Source: Rhizobium sp. CFBP 8762
GTDB taxonomy: Bacteria > Pseudomonadota > Alphaproteobacteria > Rhizobiales > Rhizobiaceae
Length of the DNA stretch: 64,000 nt
NCBI RefSeq assembly: GCF_014841565.1
Contig: NZ_JACYUD010000004.1
Span: 234,659-298,658, forward strand
Reading direction: 5' to 3'
Below are positions 1 through 8,183 of this stretch, in pieces. A program made the translations under genes and the position numbers. A model generated the notes under the pieces. It searched no databases. It was not told the origin of the DNA and saw only the letters and a program-made list of their open reading frames with translations. The stretch's first letter is position 1. Each line of letters begins with the position of its first letter.

Positions 1-554
1 TGACTTGAGGTGGTCGGTGGCGAGACCAACTTCCCGCTGGTTCCCGAGCCGGATCGCATCGACCAGCGCGAGGTACTCATAGAGTGCGTCGTCCTTCAAA
101 ACCGCGTCCGAGCACGGTCTTGAAGAGCGGCTCCACCGCCTGCCCCATCTCCCTTCCGCTGGCATAGGGCCAAACGTAGTTGTACGTCCCGCCGCTGATC
201 AGGAGTTCCGTGAGCATAGGTGCTGCGAAGGCACTCAGTATGCCGCACTGCATTGGCCCAACTTGGGCGGGGAAGACGAACTTTAGCCCGGTGGTAATGA
301 AGCCGAACAGGTTCCTTCGGCTTGGCTTAGGCTCGTTCTTGCTGTTGTCTTTTCGCGCGACGCCTGATGCGACACTGCGCTTGATCGACTGCGCTATTCC
401 GGTCTTGCTGATCCCGAGTAGCGCCTCTAGGTTCCGAACAGAATATAGGTCCCCCCCCCACGGATACCGATCTCAACTGATCAATGCCCTTGGTAAGTTC
501 CTGGTCTTTAAAGCTTACCAGCTTTAGCAGGACGACGATATCTTGGCTCTTCAT
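1..554 (-). pseudogene. Frameshifted winged-helix/HTH protein, truncated by window edge
   Basis: Read on the minus strand from the ATG at 554, the frame begins MKSQDIVVLLKLVSF and then breaks in a run of nine C (451-459). Shifting frame restores a continuous HTH-like sequence (YSVRNLEALLGISKTGI, then SIKRSVASGVARK) followed by a basic and hydrophobic middle (RRNLFGFITTGLKFVFP) and a conserved-looking tail (NYVWPYASGREMGQAVEPL). A second one-base shift near 111-114 is needed to continue into KDDALYEYLALVDAIRLGNQ toward position 1. Both breaks could be real decay or sequencing error; the first lies in a homopolymer. The pattern is that of a small transcription factor of about 180 residues. A palindrome sits directly upstream, which suggests autoregulation. 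It could be the regulator or antitoxin of a partner gene outside the window; that is only a guess. Confidence 0.6.
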
Positions 555-559
555 AAACA

Positions 560-587
560 CTGTCCTCTGTCCTAGGACTGAGGACAG
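560..587. promoter_or_regulatory. 28-bp near-perfect palindrome, probable operator
   Basis: CTGTCCTC at 560-567 is mirrored by GAGGACAG at 580-587, and the centre GTCCTAGGAC is itself palindromic; 26 of the 28 positions are symmetric. It ends six bases before the ATG of the minus-strand HTH relic, so a protein bound here would block its transcription or translation. Autorepression by that HTH protein is the simplest inference. Confidence 0.6.
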
Positions 588-900
588 CTAGCCCGAAGCA
601 GTGCGTAGATAACGCGTACATTTCGCGAGAAATTTACCGGAAACCATGAACAGTTTTCAGCTTTCGTTAGGGTGATTGCCACCGCTGTGATGCTATGATC
701 GAACAAAGGCTGGATGACGAAGCCATATGTCGAACCAAGAAATCATACAATATCGACACTTCAACCTAAGTGACTGATTTATCATAATTTCACTCCACCA
801 AGATTACTGTTCAACAGTTCGAATCCCATCAAGGCTTGTGGGGCGCGAGGAAGCTTTCCCGTTGATGCGGGCTTATTATGTCCTAAGGGTGATCTTTCGG
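588..900. other. Intergenic, no gene seen
   Basis: No open frame on either strand in this AT-richer stretch looks coding, and no RNA gene or clear terminator was recognised. It separates the HTH relic from the LysR gene. Confidence 0.5.
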
Positions 901-1806
901 TTAGCCACAGAAGGCAACTTCAACGCTGACTTTACGGATCATCTGCGCCACTTGCGGTAAAGCCCGCACGACTGCGCCCTTGTTCGTGCCGATGAACACG
1001 TCCTGCATCGGAAGGCGGGACTGGGTTTGCAGCAAATGCACCGTTCCGGCTTTCAACTGCGCATGAAGCAGTCTGCCTGGCAGGATGCTGATTCCCGTAC
1101 CTGCCTCGACCAGATTGAGAATGGCACCCAGGCTGTTGCAGACGTTCAGGCGAAGGCCGAGCTCACGGTTGCCGCTCAAGGCACTGGTCGTCAGGGCATG
1201 GAGATTGGACGGGGCGGGCGTGGAGAAGATCCGCTGTCGAAGAAGCATCGCATCCGAGACGAATTCGCGAGGCATCTCGAGCTTGGGGCTGGCGAACCAT
1301 TCCACCGTCTGACGGCCCAGCAGTTCTAGCGCGACATTGTCGTGTTCAGGCGGCGTCGACAAGACTGCTATATCGAGCAGCCCCTCGGACAACTGTCGAG
1401 CGAGGTTGTGGCTGGTGTCGACAGTGGCTGCAACGCGGGTCTCGGGAAAGCGGACGTCGAGCTCATCAAGCAAGGCCGGCAGGCAAACCACGGCGAAGCT
1501 GTCCATGACGCCTACCCTGAGTGTCGGTAGGCGGGTGTTGCGTGTCTTGATATTGGATTCGATATCCCGGGCTATGCCGATCATTGCTTCGGCATAGTGC
1601 TTGAGCGCCTCGCCCTCGCTGGTCAGTTGCAGCTGACGCTTCTGCCTGATGAACAGCGGCACGCCGAGTTGCTCCTCCAACTCCTTGATCCGGTAGGACA
1701 CGGTTGGCTGGGTAATGCTCAGCTTCTCCGCTGCGGCGTTGAAGCTGCGCAATTGCGAGGCCCAATAAAATGCCTCGACCGCTGAAAAGCTGAGGGCCAT
1801 GTCCAT
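901..1806 (-). CDS. LysR-family transcriptional regulator
   Basis: A 301-residue LysR-type regulator. The N-terminal winged helix (about residues 3-62) has the usual signature: FNAAAEKLSITQPTVSYRI as the recognition region, then LEEQLGVPLFIR. It is followed by a substrate-binding-like effector domain (about 95-295) with the typical LRVGVMDSF opening. The ATG at 1806 is preferred because the LysR fold starts immediately after it (MDMALSFSAVEAF); the ATG at 1800 is an equal alternative, and the longer frame would need a TTG. It is divergent from the HD-domain/ABC transporter operon starting at 1909, so it is the probable regulator of that operon. The inducer is not evident. Confidence 0.9.
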   Translation of the reverse strand: MDMALSFSAVEAFYWASQLRSFNAAAEKLSITQPTVSYRIKELEEQLGVPLFIRQKRQLQLTSEGEALKHYAEAMIGIARDIESNIKTRNTRLPTLRVGVMDSFAVVCLPALLDELDVRFPETRVAATVDTSHNLARQLSEGLLDIAVLSTPPEHDNVALELLGRQTVEWFASPKLEMPREFVSDAMLLRQRIFSTPAPSNLHALTTSALSGNRELGLRLNVCNSLGAILNLVEAGTGISILPGRLLHAQLKAGTVHLLQTQSRLPMQDVFIGTNKGAVVRALPQVAQMIRKVSVEVAFCG

Positions 1807-1837
1807 CCATAGAAAAATTCGATCGATACCGCGCAAT

Positions 1838-1862
1838 ATCCTAATTGGATTTTGGATTCAAT
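1838..1862. promoter_or_regulatory. Dyad sequences in LysR/HD-operon divergent promoter
   Basis: ATCC-N5-GGAT at 1838-1850 overlaps ATTG-N11-CAAT at 1844-1862. The two interlocking dyads lie between the divergent LysR gene and the HD-domain operon, where a LysR protein normally binds. They do not match T-N11-A exactly, so the assignment rests on symmetry and position only. Confidence 0.35.
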
Positions 1863-1908
1863 CACTCCTAAGCTCACTCCATGAGCAGTTAAGTTAGGTG
1901 GTCAAAAA

Positions 1909-2541
1909 ATGGACAAAACCATTTCCCGCGCGCATATCCTCGAAGATCTGCCGGAAATTGCGGATATTCAGTCGGCCGAGTTGCGCGAGAAGGTTATCGA
2001 CGCCTGGGTGTTCGCCCTCGAGCGCTCGTCCTTCGATCGCGTCACCGACATTCAGGGCGAGGGCAGCCCGAACATCTTCTCCCTGAAGCGCGGCACGCAG
2101 GATGCGCATCTTCGCGGCGTCACCCGCCTGGCTCTGTCGATCTACGAGGAATTCAAGGCCACCTATCCTGAGGCCAAGGTCGACCGCGATATTATTCTGG
2201 CCGGCGGCCTTTGCCACGATATCGGCAAGACCTGGGAATTCGATCCGGTCAAGCTGAAGCGCTCGGCCGAACGCGGCGACCGCTACGGCGACCCGACCTA
2301 CCGCCATTCCGCCTATGGTGCGCATGTCTGCCTTTCCGTCGGCCTTCCCGACGAAATCGGCCACATCTGCATGGGCCATGCGATGGAATTCGGACAGATC
2401 GGTCACAGCACCGAATGCTTCATCATCCGGCAGGCCGACCACACCTGGTGGCTGGTCGCAGCAGCACTCGATCTATGTCATCCCGACACGATCGCGCAGG
2501 CGGGCAAGAATATCCGCGTGCGACCGCTCGGGACCGAGTGA
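1909..2541 (+). CDS. HD-domain metal-dependent protein (hydrolase or diiron oxygenase type)
   Basis: A 210-residue single-domain HD protein. Candidate metal ligands in order are His67, the His103-Asp104 doublet in CHDIGK, His133, His157 and Asp177. This six-ligand set H...HD...H...H...D is the pattern of dinuclear HD proteins, a group that contains phosphohydrolases and the mixed-valent diiron oxygenases (MIOX, PhnZ). The HDxGK form is more usual in phosphohydrolases, so the chemistry is undecided. No signal peptide is present, so it should act in the cytoplasm. It is the first gene of an operon followed after 36 bases by an amino-acid-type ABC transporter, so it probably acts on, or on a product of, the imported solute. 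Confidence 0.8.
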   Translation: MDKTISRAHILEDLPEIADIQSAELREKVIDAWVFALERSSFDRVTDIQGEGSPNIFSLKRGTQDAHLRGVTRLALSIYEEFKATYPEAKVDRDIILAGGLCHDIGKTWEFDPVKLKRSAERGDRYGDPTYRHSAYGAHVCLSVGLPDEIGHICMGHAMEFGQIGHSTECFIIRQADHTWWLVAAALDLCHPDTIAQAGKNIRVRPLGTE

Positions 2542-2577
2542 AGACTGGAACTGTAAGGCGCGAAAGCCGAGGTTAGC

Positions 2578-3264
2578 ATGGATTACACCTTCCAATTCGG
2601 CCTATTACTAAACTACCTACCGCAGTTCATCAGCGGCTTCTGGCTGACGATGCTGCTGGCGTTCGTGGGCATTTTTGGGGGCATTGCTTTGGGCATCGGC
2701 TGTGCCGTCGCCTCTACCTTGCCGGGCTGGCTGCCGCGCTTCCTTGTCCGGTGTTACGTGGAGGCGATGCGTAACACGCCGCTTCTGGTACAGATCTTTG
2801 TGATCTTCTTCGGACTCCCGAATATCGGCGTGCGGATGTCGCCGCTGGCCTCGGTCTTTATCGCGCTAGTTCTTAACAATGGCGGTTACATCGCCGAGAT
2901 CGTCCGCGGTGGCATCCAGTCGACGCATCGTAGTCAGGTGGAAGCGGCCGAGAGCCTCGGGATGACCTATCTCCAAACGCTCCGCTTCGTCATCCTGCCA
3001 CCGGCGCTCGAGAAGGTGTTCACACCAATCGTGTCGCAATGCGTGCTGCTTATGCTGTCCACCAGCCTCGTTTCGGCGATCGGCGTCGAGGATCTGACAG
3101 GGGCTGCGATGATAGCCAGTTCGGAAACCTTCCGCACGATGGAGGTCTATCTCATGATTGCCGCCGTCTACGTCCTGATGAACTTCGTCTTCCGGGCCAT
3201 TCTGAACCTTGCCGGGTTGCTGATTTTCCGCCGCTCGCGCCGCAATATTTTCAGGGGGATCTGA
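2578..3264 (+). CDS. Polar amino-acid-type ABC transporter permease
   Basis: A 228-residue inner-membrane permease of the HisM/GlnP family. It has about five membrane segments and the conserved cytoplasmic EAA-type loop (VEAAESLGMTYLQTLRFVILP, about residues 121-141) that docks on the ATPase. The early motif YVEAMRNTPLLVQIF is the family hallmark after the first transmembrane helices. It is followed one base later by a second permease, then by the binding protein and ATPase, giving a complete importer with a heterodimeric channel. The substrate is probably a small polar amino acid or related compound, but the sequence does not show which. Confidence 0.93.
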   Translation: MDYTFQFGLLLNYLPQFISGFWLTMLLAFVGIFGGIALGIGCAVASTLPGWLPRFLVRCYVEAMRNTPLLVQIFVIFFGLPNIGVRMSPLASVFIALVLNNGGYIAEIVRGGIQSTHRSQVEAAESLGMTYLQTLRFVILPPALEKVFTPIVSQCVLLMLSTSLVSAIGVEDLTGAAMIASSETFRTMEVYLMIAAVYVLMNFVFRAILNLAGLLIFRRSRRNIFRGI

Positions 3265-3265
3265 C

Positions 3266-3922
3266 ATGCGTACCTTTGGCTCGCCGGAATTCTTCTTCAT
3301 TTTTTACGCGCTGCGCTGGACATTGACGCTGACTGCGATCGCATTCGTGGGCGGGGGGCTGGTTGGCATCGCGCTCGCCGTGATGCGCATCTCGTCTTCA
3401 AAAGCTCTGCGCGTCGCGACCTCAGCCTATATGCAGTTCGTCCAGGGTCTGCCGCTGCTTATCCTGATGTTCATCTGCTACTACGCCCCATCGCTGTTCG
3501 GCTTCGAAGTTAGCGCTATCGCAGCTGCCGCCGTGGCATTGACAATCAACTCCAGCGCCTTTCTCGGTGCCATCTGGGAAAGCGCGCTTCGGGCCATTCC
3601 GAAGGCGCAGTGGGAAAGCGCCGATGCCCTGGCACTGCACCCCTTTAAGGTCCTTCGCTTTGTGATTGCACCCCAGGCCATCCGGCTGGCAATGCCTTCG
3701 ACCGTTGGCTTTCTCGTGCAGATCATCAAACAAACCTCGATCGCCTCGATCATCGGCTTTGTCGAAATTACCCGTGCCGGCCAGCTCGTCAGCAATGCGA
3801 CATTCGATCCGCTGAAATCCTTCCTGGCCGTGGCCGCATTCTACTTCGCTGTGTGTTTCCCGCTTACCCAGCTCAGCCTCTGGCTCGAGAGCCGTGCCGC
3901 AAAACGGGGAGCCCATGCCTGA
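3266..3922 (+). CDS. Polar amino-acid-type ABC transporter permease, second subunit
   Basis: A 218-residue permease of the same HisM/GlnP family as its neighbour, with the matching family motif YMQFVQGLPLLILMF and an EAA-type loop (SADALALHPFKVLRFVI). It starts one base after the stop of the first permease, so the two are probably translationally coupled and form the heterodimeric membrane channel. The following binding-protein gene lies 71 bases downstream with its own ribosome binding site. Confidence 0.93.
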   Translation: MRTFGSPEFFFIFYALRWTLTLTAIAFVGGGLVGIALAVMRISSSKALRVATSAYMQFVQGLPLLILMFICYYAPSLFGFEVSAIAAAAVALTINSSAFLGAIWESALRAIPKAQWESADALALHPFKVLRFVIAPQAIRLAMPSTVGFLVQIIKQTSIASIIGFVEITRAGQLVSNATFDPLKSFLAVAAFYFAVCFPLTQLSLWLESRAAKRGAHA

Positions 3923-3993
3923 CCCATCTCATCATCAACGACACGAAGAAGGTCGCTGATCATAACCGGAACCCAAAACTGAGAGGATACAAC

Positions 3994-4779
3994 ATGCGCC
4001 TGAAATCCCTATTCATGCCCCTGATCGGTCTCGCCATCGCTCTGGGCGCAACTGCGGCCTCCGCCGCCTCTCTCGATGATATCATTGCCCGCAAAAAGGT
4101 GCTGATCGGCGTCGATCTTTCGGTCCCGCCCTTCGGCATCACAAACGCCGAAATGCAGCCTGACGGTCTTGACGTCGATGTCGCCAAGCTGCTTGCCAAG
4201 GATCTTGGCGTCCAGCTGGAACTCGTGCCCGTCACCGGCCAGAGCCGCATTCCGTCGCTGCAGACAGGAAAGGTGGACTTCGTCGTCGCAAGCTTCGGCA
4301 TCTATACCGAGCGCGCACTGTCGGTCGCCTTCTCCAACCCCTACGGCGGCCACAAGTCCGTGATCATCGCGCCGAAGGGCACCGAGGTCAAAAGCCTGGA
4401 GGACCTGAAGGGTAAGAAGGTTGGCGTACCGCGCGGTACCGCGCATGAAAAAGTGCTGTCGGCGGCCAATATTGCGGGAATGGAGCTAGTCCGATTCGAC
4501 GACGATAGCACCACGCTGAACGCGCTCGTCGCCGGTCAGGTGGATGCGATCGGGACCGTCAACTATATCGGCGCGCAGCTGCAGCAACGTTATCCCGACA
4601 AGTTCGAGGAAAAGGCGACTTATCTGCAGAGCTTCTACGGTGTGGGCCTGCGTCGTGGCGATCCGGATCTCCTGCACTGGCTGAACACGGTTCTCTTCGT
4701 CCACAAGCAGAGCGGCGAGCTCGGCCAGATCTACGAGCATTGGATGAAGACGCCGATGCCCGAACTGCCGTCCTTCTGA
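3994..4779 (+). CDS. Periplasmic amino-acid-binding protein of ABC transporter
   Basis: A 261-residue periplasmic solute-binding protein of SBP family 3. The ATG at 3994 is chosen because GAGAGG precedes it by seven bases and a clean Sec signal peptide follows (MRLKSLFMPLIGLAIALG, cleavage after about ASA at residue 24); a longer upstream frame would overlap the permease. Family features are the early VLIGVDLSVPPFGI strand, the GLDVDVAKLLAKDLG helix and the VDFVVASF/TERALSVAFSNPY hinge region. It delivers the substrate to the two upstream permeases; specificity cannot be read from sequence. Confidence 0.92.
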   Translation: MRLKSLFMPLIGLAIALGATAASAASLDDIIARKKVLIGVDLSVPPFGITNAEMQPDGLDVDVAKLLAKDLGVQLELVPVTGQSRIPSLQTGKVDFVVASFGIYTERALSVAFSNPYGGHKSVIIAPKGTEVKSLEDLKGKKVGVPRGTAHEKVLSAANIAGMELVRFDDDSTTLNALVAGQVDAIGTVNYIGAQLQQRYPDKFEEKATYLQSFYGVGLRRGDPDLLHWLNTVLFVHKQSGELGQIYEHWMKTPMPELPSF

Positions 4780-4841
4780 CCCCAAATGGCCGCAGAGGGC
4801 AGCATATGCTGCTGCCCTCGCATTTCCATCGAGAGGTAAAC

Positions 4842-5573
4842 ATGTCTGTCGTAGTCGCAAACGATATCCGCAAGAGCTTCGGGCCGCTCGAAGTGCTCAA
4901 GGGCGTCTCCCTGAATGTTGAGGCGGGCGAGGTTATAGCGCTGATCGGGCGGAGCGGCTCCGGCAAGAGCACGTTCCTGCGTTGTCTCAACGGACTGGAA
5001 ACGGTCGATAGCGGCCTTATCCAGATCGCCGGCCATGCCATGTCGCGCAAACCGGCGGCCCTGAGGGAGCTCCGGCGCGACGTCGGTATCGTTTTCCAAA
5101 GTTATAATCTCTTCCCGCATCTGACGGCAGGCGAAAACATCATGCTCGCTCCCGTTCAGGTGAAAGGCGAGACCAAGGTCGCCGCGCGGGACGAAGCGCA
5201 GCGCTGCCTGTCCATGGTTGGGCTCGGAGACCGTTTCGATGCCTATCCGGACATGCTTTCGGGAGGCCAGCAGCAGCGCGTGGCAATCGCTCGCTCGCTT
5301 GCCATGCGCCCCAAGGTTTTGCTGTTCGACGAGGTGACCTCCGCGCTCGATCCAGAACTCACCGGCGAGGTGCTTGCGGTCATTGAGGATCTTGCCCGAC
5401 AGGGCATGACCATGCTGCTCGTGACCCACGAAATGGGTTTCGCGCGCCGGGTAGCCGACCGCACAATCTTCATGAAGGACGGCATCATCCATGAGGGTGG
5501 GCCTTCCGCCGAATTTTTCACAAATCCCAGAACGCCCGAACTGCAAGCCTTCCTCAGATCAGAGATCGGCTGA
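4842..5573 (+). CDS. Amino-acid-type ABC transporter ATP-binding protein
   Basis: A 243-residue ATPase of the GlnQ/HisP type. Walker A is GRSGSGKST, the Q-loop follows in VFQSYNLFPHLT, the signature is LSGGQQQR and Walker B is VLLFDEVTSALDP, with the switch His in VTHEM. The start at 4842 has GAGAGG five bases upstream; an in-frame extension would run into the binding-protein gene. Together with the two permeases and the binding protein this completes the importer. Confidence 0.95.
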   Translation: MSVVVANDIRKSFGPLEVLKGVSLNVEAGEVIALIGRSGSGKSTFLRCLNGLETVDSGLIQIAGHAMSRKPAALRELRRDVGIVFQSYNLFPHLTAGENIMLAPVQVKGETKVAARDEAQRCLSMVGLGDRFDAYPDMLSGGQQQRVAIARSLAMRPKVLLFDEVTSALDPELTGEVLAVIEDLARQGMTMLLVTHEMGFARRVADRTIFMKDGIIHEGGPSAEFFTNPRTPELQAFLRSEIG

Positions 5574-5633
5574 CCGTCACATAACGCGTTTTGGTTTCCA
5601 CATTGAGCCCCCGTCGGGAGGAGAGGAACAGCT

Positions 5634-6515
5634 GTGTCAAAAAAACGGAAAATTGCATTGATTGGTTGCGGAGTCATGGGTCACGCAATCGGCTCACGTC
5701 TCCTGAAAACAGGCCATACCGTCATCGCCTTTGACGTCGATCCGGCCAAAGTGGCGCAGATGACCGGCCAGGGCGCGGATGCCGCCTCTACCGCATCGGA
5801 CGCCGCGTCGCGATCCGACGCTGTGGTTCTTAGCCTCAACTCCGCAGCGATCGTCCGCGAAGCGGTGTTCGGTTCCACCGGCGTCGTCAAAGGCGCCTCG
5901 GCTGGAACGGTGGTGATCGACATGTCGTCGATTGATCCGATCCTGACCAGGCAATTCAGTGCGGACGCAGCAGCGGCAGGCCTGAAATGGGTGGATTGCC
6001 CGCTTTCCGGCGGAGCGCCGAAAGCCTACGAAGGCAAACTGACCGTGATGGCTGGTGGCAACCCCGCCGACTTCGGAGAGGCGAAACCGATCCTCGACGA
6101 CCTTTGCCAGAACCTGACGCTGATGGGCCCGAGCGGCGCTGGCCAGACGACCAAGCTGATTAATCAGGTTCTATGCGCGCTCAATTTCGTTGCCGTGGCC
6201 GAAGCAACCAAGCTGGCAATCGACTCCGGTGTCGATGCGCAGCGGATCCCTGCGGCGCTGAGCGGCGGCCGCGCCGACAGCGCGATCCTGCAGGAGTTCA
6301 TGGGCAAGATGGCGCGCAACGACTACTCGCCGACCGGCCGGATCGACAACATGGTGAAGGATCTCTCCGCCGTGCAGTCGCTGGCGGTCCACACGGGCAC
6401 GGCGATGCCTATGACATCGCTCTGCATGGAGATCCATCGGCTGATGGTCTCCGCAGGCCTCGGTGCGGTGGACAATGCCGTCCTGATGAAGTTTTACGAT
6501 GGCCCAAAGGCCTAA
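5634..6515 (+). CDS. NAD(P)-dependent dehydrogenase, 6PGDH/3-hydroxyisobutyrate family
   Basis: A 293-residue beta-hydroxyacid dehydrogenase. The N-terminal Rossmann fold begins IALIGCGVMGHAIG (GxGxxG). The substrate-binding motif is in VDCPLSGGAPKAYEGKL at about residues 119-135 and the catalytic lysine is in GQTTKLINQVL (about 173). The start is GTG with a strong GGAGAGGA site before it. The family oxidises beta-hydroxyacids such as 3-hydroxyisobutyrate, tartronate semialdehyde or L-threonate. It follows the ABC importer by 60 bases, so it probably oxidises the imported compound or a product of the HD-domain enzyme. Confidence 0.88.
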   Translation: MSKKRKIALIGCGVMGHAIGSRLLKTGHTVIAFDVDPAKVAQMTGQGADAASTASDAASRSDAVVLSLNSAAIVREAVFGSTGVVKGASAGTVVIDMSSIDPILTRQFSADAAAAGLKWVDCPLSGGAPKAYEGKLTVMAGGNPADFGEAKPILDDLCQNLTLMGPSGAGQTTKLINQVLCALNFVAVAEATKLAIDSGVDAQRIPAALSGGRADSAILQEFMGKMARNDYSPTGRIDNMVKDLSAVQSLAVHTGTAMPMTSLCMEIHRLMVSAGLGAVDNAVLMKFYDGPKA

Positions 6516-6529
6516 CGAGGAGGAATGAC

Positions 6530-6871
6530 ATGCTGATCCGCTACGCAGAATTCGTCGGAACGATCAAAGCCGGCAGGCAAGAGGAATTCTACAGTTTCGT
6601 AGAGAAAACGCTGACGCCGCTATGGACCAAATTCGACGGTGCGGTGAGCGTTTCCGTCTGCCGCGAGCTGGAACGCGACGAGGGTGCGCCCTCCATGCCC
6701 TTGCTTCTGGTCATCACCTATCCGGACCACGCAGCTCTTGAGCGCGCCATGGCTTGTGACGCGCGCTTCCAGTCGCGCGAACAGACACAGCACCTGCTGA
6801 CCATGTTCGACGGCAAGGTCTATCACCGCGTCACGAGTGCCGCGATCCACGATCTCTCGGCACAGAAGTAA
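6530..6871 (+). CDS. Small dimeric alpha-beta-barrel protein, function unknown
   Basis: A 113-residue protein starting MLIRYAEFVGTIKAG after a GAGGAGG ribosome binding site, 14 bases downstream of the dehydrogenase gene. The pattern of an alternating strand, a helix with charged residues, then LLLVITYPDHAALERAMACDA is typical of ferredoxin-like dimeric barrels (ABM, EthD and related folds). No catalytic motif is certain. Its place in the operon points to a role in the same catabolic route, possibly as an isomerase, mutarotase-like or degradative accessory protein. Confidence 0.65.
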   Translation: MLIRYAEFVGTIKAGRQEEFYSFVEKTLTPLWTKFDGAVSVSVCRELERDEGAPSMPLLLVITYPDHAALERAMACDARFQSREQTQHLLTMFDGKVYHRVTSAAIHDLSAQK

Positions 6872-6876
6872 GCGCG

Positions 6877-7163
6877 ATGACGTTCCCGCTTTTCGATCTT
6901 GCCGGCCTCATGGGCTTCAACATGGATATTGCCTATAGCGATGTCTCGGCCAAGTATTTCACCAGGGACATGACCTTCATGGCCAACCCAGTCGAACTGG
7001 CAAGGCATTCCAACTTCCTCTTCGTGACGCTTGCCGCCTCGACCGTGAGCCGCCACATCGACTCCAAACCGGTGATCGAGGCGCTCGGGCCGGAAGGCGT
7101 GCTGATCAATATCTCCCGTGCTTCGAATATCGATGAAGACGCCCTGCTTGATGCGCTCGAGCC
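6877..7163 (+). pseudogene. Internal fragment of D-isomer 2-hydroxyacid dehydrogenase
   Basis: The frame from 6877 encodes only the NAD-binding part of a 2-hydroxyacid dehydrogenase (glyoxylate/hydroxypyruvate reductase-like), seen in FLFVTLAASTVSRHI and GPEGVLINISRASNIDE, followed by ALLDAL. Such enzymes have about 310-330 residues; here the N-terminal half is missing, and after CTCGAG at about 7162 the sequence runs straight into an alcohol-dehydrogenase-family gene in another frame. Both ends have been lost by deletion, so no active enzyme can be made. Confidence 0.75.
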
Positions 7164-7961
7164 ATGAAGTAGCCGGTACGATCGAAGCGTTAGGCGAAGG
7201 CGTGTCGGGTCTCGCGGTCGGCGACCGGGTCGCAGTCTCGCCGTCGCGCCCCTGCAATGCCTGCGAATACTGCCTCAGGGGCCAGCAGAACCATTGCCGA
7301 ATATGCGTTTCTACGGTTCGGCCATGCTCATGCCGCATATTCAGGGGGCGTTCCGGGAGCGGCTCGTTGCCGAAGCTTACCAATGCCATAAGGTTGCCGA
7401 TGGCGTATCGATCAACGAGGCGGCAATGGCCGAGCCCTTCGCGGTTGCCCTGCATGCCGTGAACCGTGCTGGCGTGTTGACCGACCAGCGGGTGCTGGTG
7501 ACCGGCTGCGGCCCGATTGGGGCGCTCGCCATCATCGCCGCGCGTGCCATGGCGCCCGCGAGATCGTCGCAGATCGGGTCATCATTGTGGTCAACAGCCC
7601 GGAAGAACTGTCAGCCTATTCCGCCAACAAGGGGTATTTCGACGTCCAGTTCGAGGCTTCGGGGCAATGAGCGCGCCGTGCGCACCGGTCTCGAAGTGCT
7701 GCGCCCGCGCTCAACTCGGTGCAGCTCGGCCTCGGGGGCGATGTCTCCATTCCTCAAAACATGGTCGTCGCCAAGGAAATCGAAATGAAGGGAACATTCC
7801 GTTTTCACGAAGAGTTCGGCATTGCCGTTGATATCATCAACAAGCGCCGCGTCGACCTGAAGCCGCTACTGACCGGCACTTTCACACTGGAGGACGCAAA
7901 AACGGCTTTCGAAACCGCCGGCGACCGAAGCAAATCGATGAGGGTCCAACTGTCATTCTGA
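7164..7961 (+). pseudogene. Decayed L-idonate 5-dehydrogenase-like gene (zinc MDR family)
   Basis: Pieces in three frames together match the zinc alcohol dehydrogenase superfamily. HEVAGTIEALGEGVSGL and the structural-zinc stretch PCNACEYCLRGQQNHC lie near 7165-7300. NMRFYGSAMLMPHIQGAF, then the Rossmann motif VLVTGCGPIGALAI, lie near 7300-7545. A shortened middle follows (NKGYFDVQFEASG, about 7620-7668), and the end is QLGLGGDVSIPQNMVVAKE to 7961. The order and motifs resemble L-idonate 5-dehydrogenase. It lacks the first 60 or so residues and has at least three frameshifts plus an internal deletion near 7560-7600. It is fused to the hydroxyacid dehydrogenase fragment before it, which suggests that one deletion removed the intervening DNA. 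Confidence 0.8.
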
Positions 7962-8183
7962 CATCTGTGCCTCGTACGTGGTCACGGGAGCTTTAAGGTT
8001 GCGGTGCGAAGGTATTGCAAACTTAGGGCTATTTGGCGGGGTAATGCCATCCGTGCCTCTTGAATTGTTCAAACCATTTATGCGTCTCGGTTGTTACACA
8101 AATAGCGGGGTCGTCAGTTCGGCTCCTTTCAAGAGCTGACCCTCTAATATCGGACGAAAAGCTAAAACGAACCGGCGGACCAT

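Noticed and set aside
7962-8183. Possible small gene between the idonate dehydrogenase relic and the LysR gene
   Set aside because: Short frames there lack ribosome binding sites and any family similarity.
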